The notes: generated from the letters alone by a model not told the origin. A stretch of DNA of 64,000 bases from CAVOGJ01 sp963700865 (GCA_963700865.1 CAVOZC010000018.1:744001-808000), one strand, 5' to 3'; positions 34,997 to 45,643 are shown, counted from the first letter of the stretch. Translations and numbers: made by a program.

Positions 34997-36348
34997 ATGG
35001 TAACCACCGCCAACGCAAGGATACGACGCACGGCCCTTGCATTGTGGCTGGTGTGCGTCGTGGGACAGCACGCGACGCTTGGCCAACCTGCCGGTCCGGA
35101 AACGGTCTCGACAAGCCAGGTGCAAGCTGCCTTGGAAGACGCTGAATGGGTGGTCGTCGATACGCGGATCTCGGACGCTTACAATGGTTGGCCGTTGGAC
35201 GGCCTTTCGCGAGGCGGTCATCCACGGGGAGCGGTCAACTTTTCCGCGCGTTGGCTCGACGCGGAAACACCCGAAATCGAACAGCAACTCGTCGCCGTGC
35301 TGCGTGACAAGGGTATCCGCCCCGACAAGCGACTGGTGCTCTATGACGCCAATGGGCGGGATCAATTGAAGGTCCACAAGTATCTGCGAGCGCATGGGTT
35401 TCCACACATCTATGCGTATTCGCTTCATTCCTGGGTTGACGACGCGAGATCGCTGCCCCTGGTTCACGATCCGGGTTTCTCAATGTTGTTGCCTCCGGAA
35501 ATCGTACAGCAACTTATCGCCGGAAAACGGCCCGTCACTTTCGAAGCCGCCAGTACGATCAAATTCGCGGAAGCAAGCTGGGGTGACGAATCCGCCTCCT
35601 ATCTGGAAGAACACGTTCCAGGCAGTTTTCATATCAATACGGACGCGATCGAGCCACCGCCGGCATGGAGGTTGGGTGACGTCGAGACCCTGCGACGATT
35701 CGCCATGGCTCATGGGCTGACTCAAGATGACACGGTGATTCTGAGCAGCGAGGATCCCATGGCGGCTCACCGGGTGGCGGTCGTCTTGCGCTACATGGGT
35801 GTCGGCGATGTCCGGGTGCTCAACGGAGGATTAGCCGCCTGGAAGCAAGCCGGCTATGCCGTCGAGACCGAACGGCACGGGCCATCGTCCGCCGGGGAAT
35901 TCGGTGTCCCCGTTCCAGCGCGGCCGTGGTTGATTGATACCATCGAGCAGGTGCGGGCCGGGCTCAAGAATCCGGCCGATTTTGTGCTGGTTGACGTCCG
36001 CAGCCGCGAGGAATTCGCGGGCCAGACGTCTGGTTATCGATACTGGCGGCGGGCGGGTCGCATTCCGGCGCCCGCTTTGGATATGGTGGCACGCACGGCG
36101 TCAATTCGCTGGATTACTATCGCAATCCAGATAGGACGATGCGCGATTCCGCCGAAATCCGAGCTCTTTGGCGACGAGCGGGTATCGAGACGAACAAGCA
36201 CCTCTCATTCATGTGCGGCAGTGGCTGGCGGGCCGCTGAGGTCCTGACCTACGCGCAAGTGATGGGCCTGGACAAGGTATCGATGTACAGCAACGGCTGG
36301 ATCGAGTGGAGTGGCGATCCTGATAACCCGATCGAGGCGGATGAATGA
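34997..36348 (+). CDS. secreted three-domain rhodanese (thiosulfate sulfurtransferase-like), frameshifted
   Basis: A signal peptide (residues 1-30, cleaved near TLGQP) precedes three rhodanese folds. Domains 1 and 2 lack the active Cys (LVLYDANGRDQ and VILSSEDPMAAHR in its place). Domain 3 (DFVLVDVRSREEFAGQTSGY) reaches its active loop only after a one-base shift at 36066-36068, where CCGGGCGCC seems to have lost a G. The corrected frame has GGTHGVNSLDYYRNPDRTMR and LSFMCGSGWRAAE with the catalytic Cys. Start 34997 has AGGGTGA upstream; an in-frame earlier start at 34973 would spoil the signal peptide. Confidence 0.83.
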
Positions 36349-36404
36349 CGGTGGTTCCGGTCGAGCCGTTACCATCATGTGACAAGTGGATGTTGGGAAA
36401 AGAA

Positions 36405-36432
36405 GCAAGGCTCTCGCCTGCGAGAGCCTTGC
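36405..36432. terminator. 12-bp hairpin terminator between convergent genes
   Basis: GCAAGGCTCTCG and its exact complement, separated by CCTG. On the minus strand it is followed by TTCTTTTCCC, a U-rich tail, so it best terminates the fasciclin transcript. It can also act on the sulfurtransferase transcript. Confidence 0.75.
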
Positions 36433-36540
36433 GGTCTGGTTCAGGTCACCAACCGAAGAGTCTTGACCGTGCAAGCCAAACGAGAGGCAAGTTGGCGTCA
36501 ACGGGCTGACTTAAGCAGGGTTTCGACGCCGATCGGAAAC

Positions 36541-36946
36541 TCAGGCAGGTAGCAAGACCGAGTCGATCACGTGGATGGTGCCGTTGTCGGCGACGATATC
36601 GGCTTTCACTACGGTCGCCGCGCCGTTGATGCGAACGCCTTTGGTGGTGTCGATCGCGAGAATCCGAGCCTTGCAGTGTCTTGGCTCGTTCGAGTTTCGA
36701 GACGTCCGCGGCCTTCACATCTCCCTCGACAACGTGATATGTCAAGATGCTCTTAAGCTTGGGGATGTCCTTGAGGAGTGCGGTGACCGTGCCTTCAGGA
36801 AGTTTCCCAAAGGCCTCGTCCGTGGGGGCGAAGACGGTCAATTTTGAATCGCCGGTGAGTGCGGAGGTGAGTCCTGCCGCTTCGACCGCTGCCAGGAGGG
36901 TGGAGAATTGACCTGCTTGCTTCGCAACTTCTGCAATATTCGCCAT
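36541..36946 (-). CDS. fasciclin (FAS1) domain protein, frameshifted
   Basis: About 134 residues, a single FAS1 domain without a signal peptide: MANIAEVAKQAGQFSTLLAA, LTVFAPTDEAFGKLPEGTV, ILTYHVVEGDVKA and KTLQGS. Near 36665 the frame shifts. The corrected frame reads ILAIDTTKGVRINGAATVVK and NGTIHVIDSVLLPA and stops at 36541, just before the hairpin terminator. The H-box and YH motif are typical. FAS1 domains mediate adhesion; a cytosolic or non-classically exported role is unclear. Confidence 0.85.
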
Positions 36947-37281
36947 GTCGCTTGCTTCCTTGTCATGAGTGGTACTTTGTAACCGTCTAACCGGAGCAAC
37001 CGATTCGTGGTGTAACGATTAACAGGGTGTTGCCTTCTTGCGTCGCCGACTTGGGAGCGACGGCAATCTTCCGCGGCGCTGTGACAAAACGCCGCACAGG
37101 TAACAGAATGGTATTTAGAACACTGTCGCTGCCCGCTCCGCGGCCAGTCCGATTTAGTTTGGGCGTGGCCTTTGCTTGTGCCGGCAAATGATCGCTGAGC
37201 GATCAACGACATTGATGACATAGTCGCTGCCCGCTCCGCGGTCAGTCCGGATAGCGTGTACTGCGGTAGGGCGTAGTCGCT
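36947..37281. other. intergenic with short direct repeats
   Basis: 335 bp, no gene. GTCGCTGCCCGCTCCGCGG is present at about 37127 and 37225, followed by CAGTCCG. A related string occurs after the ABC export operon near 45432. Probably a short dispersed repeat. Confidence 0.4.
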
Positions 37282-37491
37282 TCATTTTCGCAGGGCCTCA
37301 TAGAGTGCCTGCATATTCTCAAAGGGAACGTCGGGAAGGATCTCATTAGTGGTAAAGAGAACCAGCGACGCCTGCCCCTGACAGATCCGCATGCATTCCT
37401 GCACGTAGGTCCTGATTTTGTCAGGCGTATTGTGGACAAGCACCGTGGCGACGGAAATCGGCCCGAACACGATCAGTTTGTCACCCTCCAC
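37282..37491 (-). pseudogene. uroporphyrinogen decarboxylase-type (URO-D) C-terminal fragment
   Basis: 69 residues: GDKLIVFGPISVATVLVHNT, YVQECMRICQGQASLVLFTT and NEILPDVPFENMQALYEAL. This is the end of URO-D/methylcobalamin methyltransferase-like proteins. The N-terminal three quarters are missing. Head-to-head with another URO-D fragment. Confidence 0.55.
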
Positions 37492-37509
37492 CGGTCCTTA
37501 GTCCTCGAC

Positions 37510-37901
37510 GCTACGATGCATTCGTGTGGCCCTATGAGAAGCGGTTAGTGGATGGTATCCATGCCTTGGGAGTTCGTGTGCGGCCGCATATCTGCGGCAA
37601 TACCAACGCGATTGTGACCGGGTTCGGACGCTTGGGATGTGATATCGTCGACTTGGACGACATGGTACCCTTGGAACGCGCACGCCAAGCGATGGGGCCG
37701 GACCAGGTTCTCCTTGGCAACCTCGATCCAGTACGAGACGTGAGGGACGGCACAGCCTTGTCGATCCGTGAGTGGCTCGCCGCCTGCCATCGGGCTGCTG
37801 GCGAACGCTACATCGTGGGCGCCGGTTGCGAGCTGCCGCGCGATACACCGCCCGCAAATGTGCGAGCATTTTCTGAGGACGCGTATTCACACCGCCCATG
37901 A
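37510..37901 (+). pseudogene. URO-D family C-terminal fragment
   Basis: From about 37510, YDAFVWPYEKRLVDGIHALG, VRPHICGNTNAIVTGFGRLG, MGPDQVLLGNLDPVRDV and YIVGAGCELPRDTPPANVRA match the C-terminal half of the cobalamin-dependent methyltransferase branch of URO-D, including the HICGN zinc-site motif. The upstream half is absent and no proper start exists. Confidence 0.65.
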
Positions 37902-38050
37902 ACAACGTTTATGGTGTTACCGTTCGCATTTGACTCGACTGCCCGGTGCCGTGTCCGCCATGCGTGGCGGTTCAGATCGAGTCTTTCAGGTGAATCACGG
38001 ACAACGGAATCCATCAAATTCGTTCGGCGCCACAGAGCGTCGAACTGAAC

Positions 38051-39631
38051 ATGCGTGCCACCCAGGGGATGATCACGATGTACTGCCGATTCAAGACAAG
38101 TTGCCTGGCAATTGTATTTGTAAGCACGTTCTATCCGGGAACGCTGAACGTGGCCTGGTCGGACGAGAAACCCGGATCGCCGACTGAGTTGGTGGCCTAC
38201 CGACCGGTGACTACGAGCGACCTGGAGGTGCCGCTCGACGAACTCCGCATTCTCGTCAGACCACTAACGAAGGCGGAGTTGGAGGTGGAGGCGCAGGCGT
38301 GGTTTGACTTGCTGCGGGTGAAGGCAAAGCAGTTCGCCGCCGTGGAGCTTGGTCTCATGCTAACGAATAAAGCCATGACGCCCGAAGAGCAAGCGGTTGT
38401 GGCGGAGACAACACTGGAGACGGTCACGGATATTCAACAACAGGCGGAGGAGACCGCGGCGGAGTCGCTCCCGCGGCAGCCAGGCGTGACGGGTGCCGAA
38501 GAATCACCCTCGGGAGCGACACCCGCGGAGCGTCGCAAGACGCCGTCCGATCATCCGATCGATGAAAAGCCCGGGGAGGTCGCCGCGGAAAAAAAACAAG
38601 CATTGCTGTTAAGTTTTCGCGAGCTTCAGGAGCAGCGGACCATGATTGTGGAACGTCTGAAAGTTGTGTTGAGTTCGTTGGAGGCAAAAGGTGGAGATGG
38701 CAAGGAGCTGCGTGCCTACATGAACGAGGCATCCGGGATAGACCTCAAGGCGCAGGACGCTCGTACGGCTTGGACCGCGATCGGCGGCTGGCTCGGCTCG
38801 AAGGAAGGCGGCGAACGTTGGGCGTGGAACATAGGCCGCTTCTTCACCATCCTGCTCTTCAGCTATTTCGCTGCGAAGATCGTGGCCGGCATTGCCAATT
38901 GGTTGATGGAGCGTCATCTTCAGTTGTCCCGACTTGCCGAGAATCTCGTCTCGCGGATGATCAAGAACGTCCTCATGTTGATAGGACTGGCAGTGGCGCT
39001 GACAGCCCTGGAGATTGACATCACGCCGATCATTGCCGCGATCGGAGCCACGGGTTTTATCGTTGGGTTTGCGTTGCAGGGAACGCTCAGTAATTTTGCC
39101 AGCGGTCTCATGATCCTCGTCAATCGCCCGTTTGACGTTGGTGACACCGTTTCCGCCGGCGGGGTAACCGGACAGATTCACGAAATGAGTTTGGTCGCAA
39201 CGACCTTCCGAACGTTCGACAACCAGACCATCTTCGTGCCGAATAACGAAATATGGGGCAACATCATCACGAACATCACGGCCAATGAGCAACGACGCGT
39301 CGACATGGAATTCGGCATCGGATACGACGACAACGTGGACGAAGCCGAACGGATCATTCGCGAAGTCGTCAAGGCGAACGAGTTGGTGCTGGAGGAGCCT
39401 GAGCCGGTCATTACTTTGCACGAACTTGGCGATTCGGCGGTCAATATCGTGTGTCGTCCGTGGGCCAAAACGAGTGACTGGTGGGCGGTGAAAACCCAGG
39501 TGACGCGACAAGTCAAGCAGCGTTTCGACCAGGCGGGAATATCGTTCCCGTATCCGCAACGCGACGTGCACCTGTATGCCTCGCCGGGGGCGACGCTTGA
39601 CCCGTCGCATGCCGCGGATGCGAAATCATAG
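38051..39631 (+). CDS. MscS-family mechanosensitive channel with extended N-terminal domain
   Basis: 526 residues. A signal peptide and about 230 residues of periplasmic helical region (charged, Gln/Glu-rich) precede membrane helices at about 260-280 and 310-345. The pore helix and vestibule of MscS follow: ALQGTLSNFASGLMILVNRP, FDVGDTVSAGGVTGQIHEM, TTFRTFDNQTIFVPNNEIWG and the C-terminal beta/alpha domain (GISFPYPQRDVHLY). It opens on membrane tension to release solutes. Starts at 38051, 38069 or 38078 are all possible. Confidence 0.9.
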   Translation: MRATQGMITMYCRFKTSCLAIVFVSTFYPGTLNVAWSDEKPGSPTELVAYRPVTTSDLEVPLDELRILVRPLTKAELEVEAQAWFDLLRVKAKQFAAVELGLMLTNKAMTPEEQAVVAETTLETVTDIQQQAEETAAESLPRQPGVTGAEESPSGATPAERRKTPSDHPIDEKPGEVAAEKKQALLLSFRELQEQRTMIVERLKVVLSSLEAKGGDGKELRAYMNEASGIDLKAQDARTAWTAIGGWLGSKEGGERWAWNIGRFFTILLFSYFAAKIVAGIANWLMERHLQLSRLAENLVSRMIKNVLMLIGLAVALTALEIDITPIIAAIGATGFIVGFALQGTLSNFASGLMILVNRPFDVGDTVSAGGVTGQIHEMSLVATTFRTFDNQTIFVPNNEIWGNIITNITANEQRRVDMEFGIGYDDNVDEAERIIREVVKANELVLEEPEPVITLHELGDSAVNIVCRPWAKTSDWWAVKTQVTRQVKQRFDQAGISFPYPQRDVHLYASPGATLDPSHAADAKS

Positions 39632-39678
39632 CCCAAACGAGACTGTGGCGAACGGTGAATCGCGGCCCGCATCGCTGC

Positions 39679-40560
39679 CTAACGTCTCATCAAGCCGAGC
39701 GTCTCGAGGACGTGCGTGGCAGTCTGCTCGATCGTGAGATTGGTCACGTCCACCAAGGGGTATTTGCGGCGGCGGCATTCCCGCTCGCAATCGATCACTT
39801 CGCGAATCACGCTGCTGAGGTTGTCGTAGTCCGTGCCCGCCACGCCCGATTTCTTCATCCGCTCGACACGTATCTCTTGCAGACGTTTCGGTTGCATCGT
39901 CAGCGCGACAATCTTTTTCTTCGGGATTTGCGCTAGCTCGGGAGGGAAGCCGGTTGCCGGCGAGATGGATACATTGGCGATCTTGTAGCCGCGGGACGCC
40001 AGGTACAGCGTCGTGGGACTTTTACTCACTCGGCTCAGGCCCACCAGGACAATGTCAGCCTGATGCAATGTCGCCAGCCCCAAGCCATCGTCGTGTTCCA
40101 TGGCAAACTCCATCGCCTCAATCCGCCGCTGATAGGCGGCGTCCAATTGATGTAGCCGTGAAAGATCGTTGTCTGCCAATCGCCCGACGCAGTCTGCCAG
40201 AAAGTCGAAAAGGGGTCCCGTGGCGTCAAAGTGAGGCAAGCGATGGTGCACGCAATAGGAACGCACAAATTGCTTGACGTTCGGGTCTGGCAGTCCATGA
40301 ATCACGACCGAATGTTCGTCCGTGATGCTCTGTAGTATCTCCTCCACCTTGAGATGCGTATCCGCCAAGGGGTGACGCACGACCGTGAAGTCCACGCCTG
40401 AAAATTGGGTCACGGCCATCGACGCCAGCCGATAAAGGAGATCGCCCGTCGAGCCGGCGATCAGGTGGATGGTGTATTTCGTGCGAGCATCAATGCGGGG
40501 CGCTGCTTTTTTTCTCGCCGGAGTCTTCTTCTTCGTAGATGAGGCGCGTTTCTTGGCCAT
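39679..40560 (-). CDS. ppsR: PPDK regulatory protein (bifunctional kinase/pyrophosphorylase, DUF299)
   Basis: 293 residues. A Lys-rich N-terminal tail of about 25 residues is followed by the PpsR/RP fold: IHLIAGSTGDLLYRLASMAV, VVRHPLADTHLKVEEIL, the nucleotide loop ADIVLVGLSRVSKSPTTLYL and IANVSISPATGFPPEL, then VIDCERECRRRKYPLVDVTN. The family phosphorylates and dephosphorylates pyruvate phosphate dikinase or PEP synthetase, controlling gluconeogenic flux. The target enzyme is not in the window. The basic tail is longer than in most relatives. Confidence 0.9.
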   Translation of the reverse strand: MAKKRASSTKKKTPARKKAAPRIDARTKYTIHLIAGSTGDLLYRLASMAVTQFSGVDFTVVRHPLADTHLKVEEILQSITDEHSVVIHGLPDPNVKQFVRSYCVHHRLPHFDATGPLFDFLADCVGRLADNDLSRLHQLDAAYQRRIEAMEFAMEHDDGLGLATLHQADIVLVGLSRVSKSPTTLYLASRGYKIANVSISPATGFPPELAQIPKKKIVALTMQPKRLQEIRVERMKKSGVAGTDYDNLSSVIREVIDCERECRRRKYPLVDVTNLTIEQTATHVLETLGLMRR

Positions 40561-40998
40561 GCGTGTCCATCCGTTCGCTACGTGAACCTGCTCGGGCTGT
40601 GGATTTCATGGAGCCAATAATCGGGGACAGGCTTCCAGCTTGTCAGCGCTGCCGAATTCCAATTGGCTCAATTCTCCGGACGACAGGCTGGAAGCCTATC
40701 CCACGACGACACCTATCCCACGGATGCGCAGAGTTTACTCTCTGTAGATCAGGTGTTCCACATGACGGCTCCGGAAAAGTTGACGCGTGTAACTCGGGTC
40801 GGCACGACACGCGCAGAGCCCCCAGGGTTAACGTTTTCAGTGCGGTTGCCGGCGGGAAGACTAACATTGGCGGCCGCTTTGAGCTAGCATGGAGGGGCGT
40901 CCGCGGCGAAGATGGGATTCACGAGCGGATGTTCTGTGTCGTGCTTCATGCGCACGATGATCACCTGGCCCCGCCGCGACCCTGTTCGGTGTGTTTAC
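40561..40998. other. intergenic with inverted repeat
   Basis: 438 bp without a gene; holds the inverted repeat at 40623-40702 and the upstream region of the ABC export operon. Confidence 0.45.
40623..40702. repeat. imperfect inverted repeat (about 21-bp arms)
   Basis: GGGACAGGCTTCCAGCTTGT on the left and GACAGGCTGGAAGCCTATCC on the right are reverse complements with two mismatches, about 37 bp apart. Could be a small MITE-like or REP element or a transcript hairpin. Confidence 0.55.
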
Positions 40999-42298
40999 AT
41001 GTCTTCGGCCGAATCCCGACCACCGAAAGATCTGCTGGCCACCTTACGGATTCCCCGGCAAGACGAGTCGCCGCGAACTTCGCGGGGCCGGCGTCGATGG
41101 AAATGGGTCGGAGCTATCGTCTTTTTTTGCCTGCTGCTTGCTGGTGTCTATTTCGTTGCCTCGGAGCGGACGTGGGGCAAGCCATCTATCGGGCCTGGTT
41201 CCCGAGGCGATGCGTTCGCTGCCCGAGGTACGGGTCGCTACGGTCGTCGTGCAACAAGGGCGTTCCGCCGACGCGGTCGTGGTCGCCACGGGATACTTGG
41301 AGTCGCGTCGCCAGGCTCAGATCGGTGCGCGGGCTGCCGGACGTATTGAGTCGATTGCCGTGGAAGAAGGTTCCGCCGTGCGGGCCGGCGAGATCATTGC
41401 CGTGCTGGAACACAAAGACATGGACGCCGCCCTTGCCGCCGCGCAGGCCGTGCTGGCTCGCGCGAAGGCGGAATTGGGCGAGCAACAAGTAGAGATCGCC
41501 CGCACCCAGGCCGACTTTGAACGTGCTGACAAACTGCGAGCAAGTCGCAGTATTTCGACGGAAGAATTCGATCAGACCCGCTTTCGCTCTCAGGGGGCCG
41601 TGGCCCGCGGCGCATCATTGCAAACGGCCATCGTGCTGGCCGAGGCCCGCGTTCGCGAAGCGGAGCAACTGAACGAAAATATGGTCATTCGGGCTCCTTT
41701 TGATGGCACCGTGATCTCCAAGAACGCCGAATTGGGCGAGTCAATTCTGCCAGGCGGCATGGGAGAAGCATCCGGCCGCGGCTCGGTAGTCACCATCGCC
41801 GACCTGCAACATCTGGAAGTCGACTGTGACGTCAAAGAAGATTACATTAGCCGAGTCGTGGTGGAGTCGCCCGCTGAGATCGCCGTCGACGCCGTGCCCG
41901 ATCGCCGTTATGCGGGGCGGGTCCGCAAGGTGATTCCGATGGGCGATCGAGCCCGAGCGACCATTAAGGTGAAAGTCGAAATCCTCGACGCCGATGCGCG
42001 ACTGTTTCCCGAAATGAGCGCCACCGTCTACTTTTTGCCCGAGGGCAATCAAACCTCCGCCGAACAGTCACGGAAACGCATTTTTTGTGACAGTTCCGCC
42101 ATCCAGTCCGTAGCCGGCCGCAACGTGGTGTGGATCCTTGATGATGAGAATCGTGCCCAACGCGTTGACATCGAGTCCGCCGGGGCCAAGGATGGTCGTA
42201 GCGAAATCACGAGCGGCCTGCGCGGAGGTGAACGCGTGATTCTCAATCCCCCCGAGAACCTTACCGAAGGCATGTTACTCAAGGTCGCACAAGCCTGA
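40999..42298 (+). CDS. HlyD/MacA-type periplasmic adaptor protein, frameshifted near N-terminus
   Basis: The N-terminal frame from 40999 (MSSAESRPPKDLLATLRIPR) has a cytosolic stretch and one membrane helix (VGAIVFFCLLLAGVYFVA). A break near 41190 moves to the frame that gives the rest: barrel-sandwich (GARAAGRIESIAVEEGSAVR, then AGEIIAVLEHKDM), a coiled-coil hairpin of about 80 residues, VIRAPFDGTVISKNAELGES and the beta-barrel. Adaptors of this class bridge ABC or RND pumps to the outer membrane. It is first of a four-gene unit with an ABC ATPase and two permeases. Confidence 0.87.
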
Positions 42299-42326
42299 TC
42301 GATTTATCCTTTGACTGGAGCCGGCC

Positions 42327-43037
42327 GTGTCCCCACCGATCGTCATCGTTCGCGATCTCTATAAAGAGTTTCAGCGAGACGAGATCACCATTCCCGTGCT
42401 CATGGGGATTGATCTTGAATTGAATGCGGGCGAATACCTGGCGCTGATGGGACCTTCCGGCTCGGGCAAATCGACGCTGCTGAACCTGTTGGCGGGTCTC
42501 GATCGGCCGACATCCGGTCAAGTCACCGTCCTCGGACAGGATCTGGGGCAGATGTCGGAAGGCGCACTCGCCAAATGGCGGTCCCGGCATATTGGCTTTA
42601 TCTTTCAACTCTACAACTTGATCCCGGTGCTGACCGCCTATGAAAACGTCGAATTGCCGCTGACGCTTACGTCGCTGAATCGCAAGCAACGGGACCAGCA
42701 GGTGCGGACGGCCTTGGAGGTCGTGGGGCTGAGCGATCGCCTCGATCACTATCCACGTCAGCTCTCAGGAGGCCAGGAACAGCGAGTTTCCATTGCCCGC
42801 GCCATCGCGACCGATCCGACGTTGATCGTGGCCGATGAACCCACGGGCGACCTCGACGCGAAATCGGCGGGGGAAATTCTGGACTTGCTGCAACGGCTGA
42901 ATCAGGAATTCGACAAAACCATTGTCATGGTCACTCATGATCCGAATGCTGCCGCCCGCGCCTCGCGGATGTTGCACCTCGAAAAAGGCGTCCTGGTCGG
43001 GGAGATGACGGTGACGAGTCGTGAGGAATCCGCATGA
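42327..43037 (+). CDS. ABC transporter ATP-binding protein (LolD/MacB type)
   Basis: 236 residues from a GTG with CTGGAG upstream. Walker A LMGPSGSGKSTLLNLLAG near residue 42, Q-loop (IFQLYNLIPVL), signature LSGGQEQRVSIARA, Walker B LIVADEPTGDLDAKS and the switch His (VMVTHDP). The sequence class is that of LolD, MacB and FtsE-like ATPases which drive mechanotransmission rather than import. It overlaps the following permease gene by ATGA. Confidence 0.93.
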   Translation: MSPPIVIVRDLYKEFQRDEITIPVLMGIDLELNAGEYLALMGPSGSGKSTLLNLLAGLDRPTSGQVTVLGQDLGQMSEGALAKWRSRHIGFIFQLYNLIPVLTAYENVELPLTLTSLNRKQRDQQVRTALEVVGLSDRLDHYPRQLSGGQEQRVSIARAIATDPTLIVADEPTGDLDAKSAGEILDLLQRLNQEFDKTIVMVTHDPNAAARASRMLHLEKGVLVGEMTVTSREESA

Positions 43038-44191
43038 AATCACTCAAATACATCTGGCGTAATGTCACCCGAAATAAACTACGGACGATGTTGACCGTTC
43101 TCTCCGTCGGTTTCAGTCTGGCCCTGATGACGGTGCTCTACGGCTACATCGCCATGCAGGCAGTCTGGGGTAAAGAAGCCGAAAAGAATAACCGCGTCGT
43201 GGTCATGAACATCCAAGGGTTTTCGGGCGAAGTGCCCATCGCCAGCGTCGATAAAGTCAGGCGGATTGCGGGGGTCAAGGCGGCCGTGCCGTATTCCTGG
43301 TACGGTGGCAAGTACGAGGGAAAGCAAATGCCCTTCGCACAGTTCGCCACCGATGCGAAACAAGCATTCGAAGTCTGGGACGAGTTCCAGATCCCACCCG
43401 ACCAGCTTGCCGAATGGCAGAATGATCGACAGGGATGTGTGGCCGATCGGCGACTGGCCGAGAAATGGAATTGGAAGATTGGCGACCGCATCAGAATCGA
43501 AGGGACCTTTTACGAGTTTGATCTGGATCTCAAACTGTGCGGTGTCTTCGACGCTCCTCAAAATACCGATTCCCTGTGGTTTCACTGGGAATACCTGGAC
43601 GAGGGCTTGAAGCAGATGAATGCCTTTGGCACGGGAAACGCGGGCACGATTTTCGCAAAAGCGAACGATACCGCCGCCATACCGGGCGTCATCGCGGCCG
43701 TTGACAACACCTTTGCCAGTTCGCCTTACCCGACACGCACCCAGACCGAGGCGGCGTTCGCCCAGATGTTCACCGACATGCTCGGCAACGTGCAGGCCTT
43801 GATTCGCAATATCGGTCTGGCCGTCGTCTTTTCGTTGTCGTTGGTGGCCGGAAATGCCATGGCGATGTCGATGCGGGAGCGAACCACCGAAGTTGCCGTG
43901 CTCAAGGCGATTGGATTTTCCCGTGGTCGCGTATTAAGCATGATTCTGGGGGAATCGTTTTTGATCGCCCTGATTGGCGGGGTACTCGGGGTCGGACTGG
44001 GCTGCCTCTTCCTGGAGGGACTCCATGCCGCTAGCTCACAGATGTTTCCCGTAAGCATCGGGGACTTGGTCGGACCGTGGCTGGGCTACCTGATTGCGGT
44101 GGCGGCGGCGATCGGGATCGTTGCCGGGATTGTCCCGGCCGTGCGGGCCGCCCAGCTGTCGGTCGTCGATGGATTGCGTCAGATCGTTTAA
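43034..44191 (+). CDS. FtsX/MacB-like ABC permease (1)
   Basis: 385 residues. An N-terminal membrane helix (TMLTVLSVGFSLALMTVLYG) and a large periplasmic domain (about residues 45-260) precede three C-terminal helices with the FtsX signature (MREERTTEVAVLKAIGFSRG-like text MRERTTEVAVLKAIGFSRG). It forms the transmembrane part of a tripartite export or lipoprotein-sorting system. ATGA overlap with the ATPase gene. Confidence 0.9.
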   Translation: MKSLKYIWRNVTRNKLRTMLTVLSVGFSLALMTVLYGYIAMQAVWGKEAEKNNRVVVMNIQGFSGEVPIASVDKVRRIAGVKAAVPYSWYGGKYEGKQMPFAQFATDAKQAFEVWDEFQIPPDQLAEWQNDRQGCVADRRLAEKWNWKIGDRIRIEGTFYEFDLDLKLCGVFDAPQNTDSLWFHWEYLDEGLKQMNAFGTGNAGTIFAKANDTAAIPGVIAAVDNTFASSPYPTRTQTEAAFAQMFTDMLGNVQALIRNIGLAVVFSLSLVAGNAMAMSMRERTTEVAVLKAIGFSRGRVLSMILGESFLIALIGGVLGVGLGCLFLEGLHAASSQMFPVSIGDLVGPWLGYLIAVAAAIGIVAGIVPAVRAAQLSVVDGLRQIV

Positions 44192-44257
44192 CATCCGAAC
44201 AATGGATCGCATTCCGATGCCGCGCCATTCCATCCACTCCGCCCAGCCGCCCCATCG

Positions 44258-45422
44258 ATGATTCCTCTCAAATACAACCTCCGCAATCTTCGTGTCCGCT
44301 GGGTCACGACGCTGATGACCGTCCTCGGTACGGGCCTTGTCGTGTGGGCGACCGTCCTTACGTTCGGATTGAACGAGGGGCTTGAGCACGCCCTGCTGAT
44401 CAGCGGCGATCCGCAGGATCTGATCATCCTGCGCAAGGGGGCCACGGACGAGACGGGGAGTGGCATCGAGGAGGCAGTCGCCCGTGAAATTGCGACCCTG
44501 GACGGCATCGCACAAGACGAACAGGGCACACCGCTGTGTTCCATCGAATTTGCCACGATTCTTACCAAGCCACGGCGAGCGAACGGCGGGACGACGAATC
44601 TGATCGTCCGCGGCATCGATACCGTCGGCCGGAAATTGCGTCCGAGCTTCCAGATCGTCGAGGGCCGCGATTTTCAGCCGGGACGGAACGAGGCAATCAC
44701 CAGCCGCCAGATGGCGGCTCGGTTTGAGAATCTGGGTCTGGGAGAAAAGCTGGAAATCAATCAGGTGCCCTTTGAAATCGTCGGGTACTTCTCGGCGGGA
44801 GGAAGCGCGGCCGAGTCGGAGGTCTGGACATCGCGGGCCGATCTCGCCGGCGCACGGCGGCAGGCGGGAGCCGTCTCGTCGGTGAATCTGCGGGCCCGCG
44901 ATCAGGCCGCCAAATCGCGACTGACCACGGAGATCGACGAAGACGATCAGTTCAATCTGCAGGCCATGGATGAAACGACCTACTTCGCCAACCAACTGCA
45001 GGCTTCGGCAGCGATCAAGTACGTGGGCGTGGTCATCGCCGCCTTCTTGACCTTTGGTGCGATGTTTGCGGCCGCCAATACGATGTACAGCGCCGTCGCC
45101 AATCGCAGTCGCGAGATCGGCACGCTGCGGGCCTTGGGATTTCAGCGGAGCAGTATTCTGGGTTCGTTTTTGTTCGAATCCGTCGTGTTGTGCCTGATGG
45201 GGGGCGTGCTGGGATGCCTGGCGACGTTGCCGTTCAATGGCTTATCGACCGGACACGGCGAATTTCGCAACCTTCAGCGAACTCACCTTTGCTTTTCGAT
45301 TCAGCCCGTGGGTCTTACTGCGAGGCGTGGGAATATCCCTGATCATGGGCCTGCTCGGAGGCCTGTTCCCGGCCGTGCGGGCCATTCGGATGAGCATCGT
45401 CGACGCGCTGCGGGCCCGCTAG
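44258..45422 (+). CDS. FtsX/MacB-like ABC permease (2), frameshifted near the end
   Basis: About 388 residues with the same layout as the preceding permease: first helix (RWVTTLMTVLGTGLVVWATV), periplasmic domain, and SREIGTLRALGFQRSSILGS near the second helix. A one-base insertion near 45258 shifts the frame in STGTANF. The corrected end (FATFSELTFAFRFSPWVLLR ... GLFPAVRAIRMSIVDALRAR) contains the last helices. The two different permeases suggest a heterodimeric transporter. Confidence 0.87.
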
Positions 45423-45643
45423 ACGAGCTAGTCGCCGCTCGCTCCGCGAGCGTCCGTTGTGGGCTCGCACTTTCAATCAGGTCGCTGTAAGCAGTGCTCG
45501 TGCCACGAAACCTCGTGCCGCGGCTTGACCGCGGTCAACGACATAGTAACCGCTGTGGGCTGGCAGCTGTGATTCCGAGGGGTAGCATGGCGCGAGGTAG
45601 TTCCTCAAGCACGCAAGCAGCCGTTGTTCGAAGGTTTCCGAAC

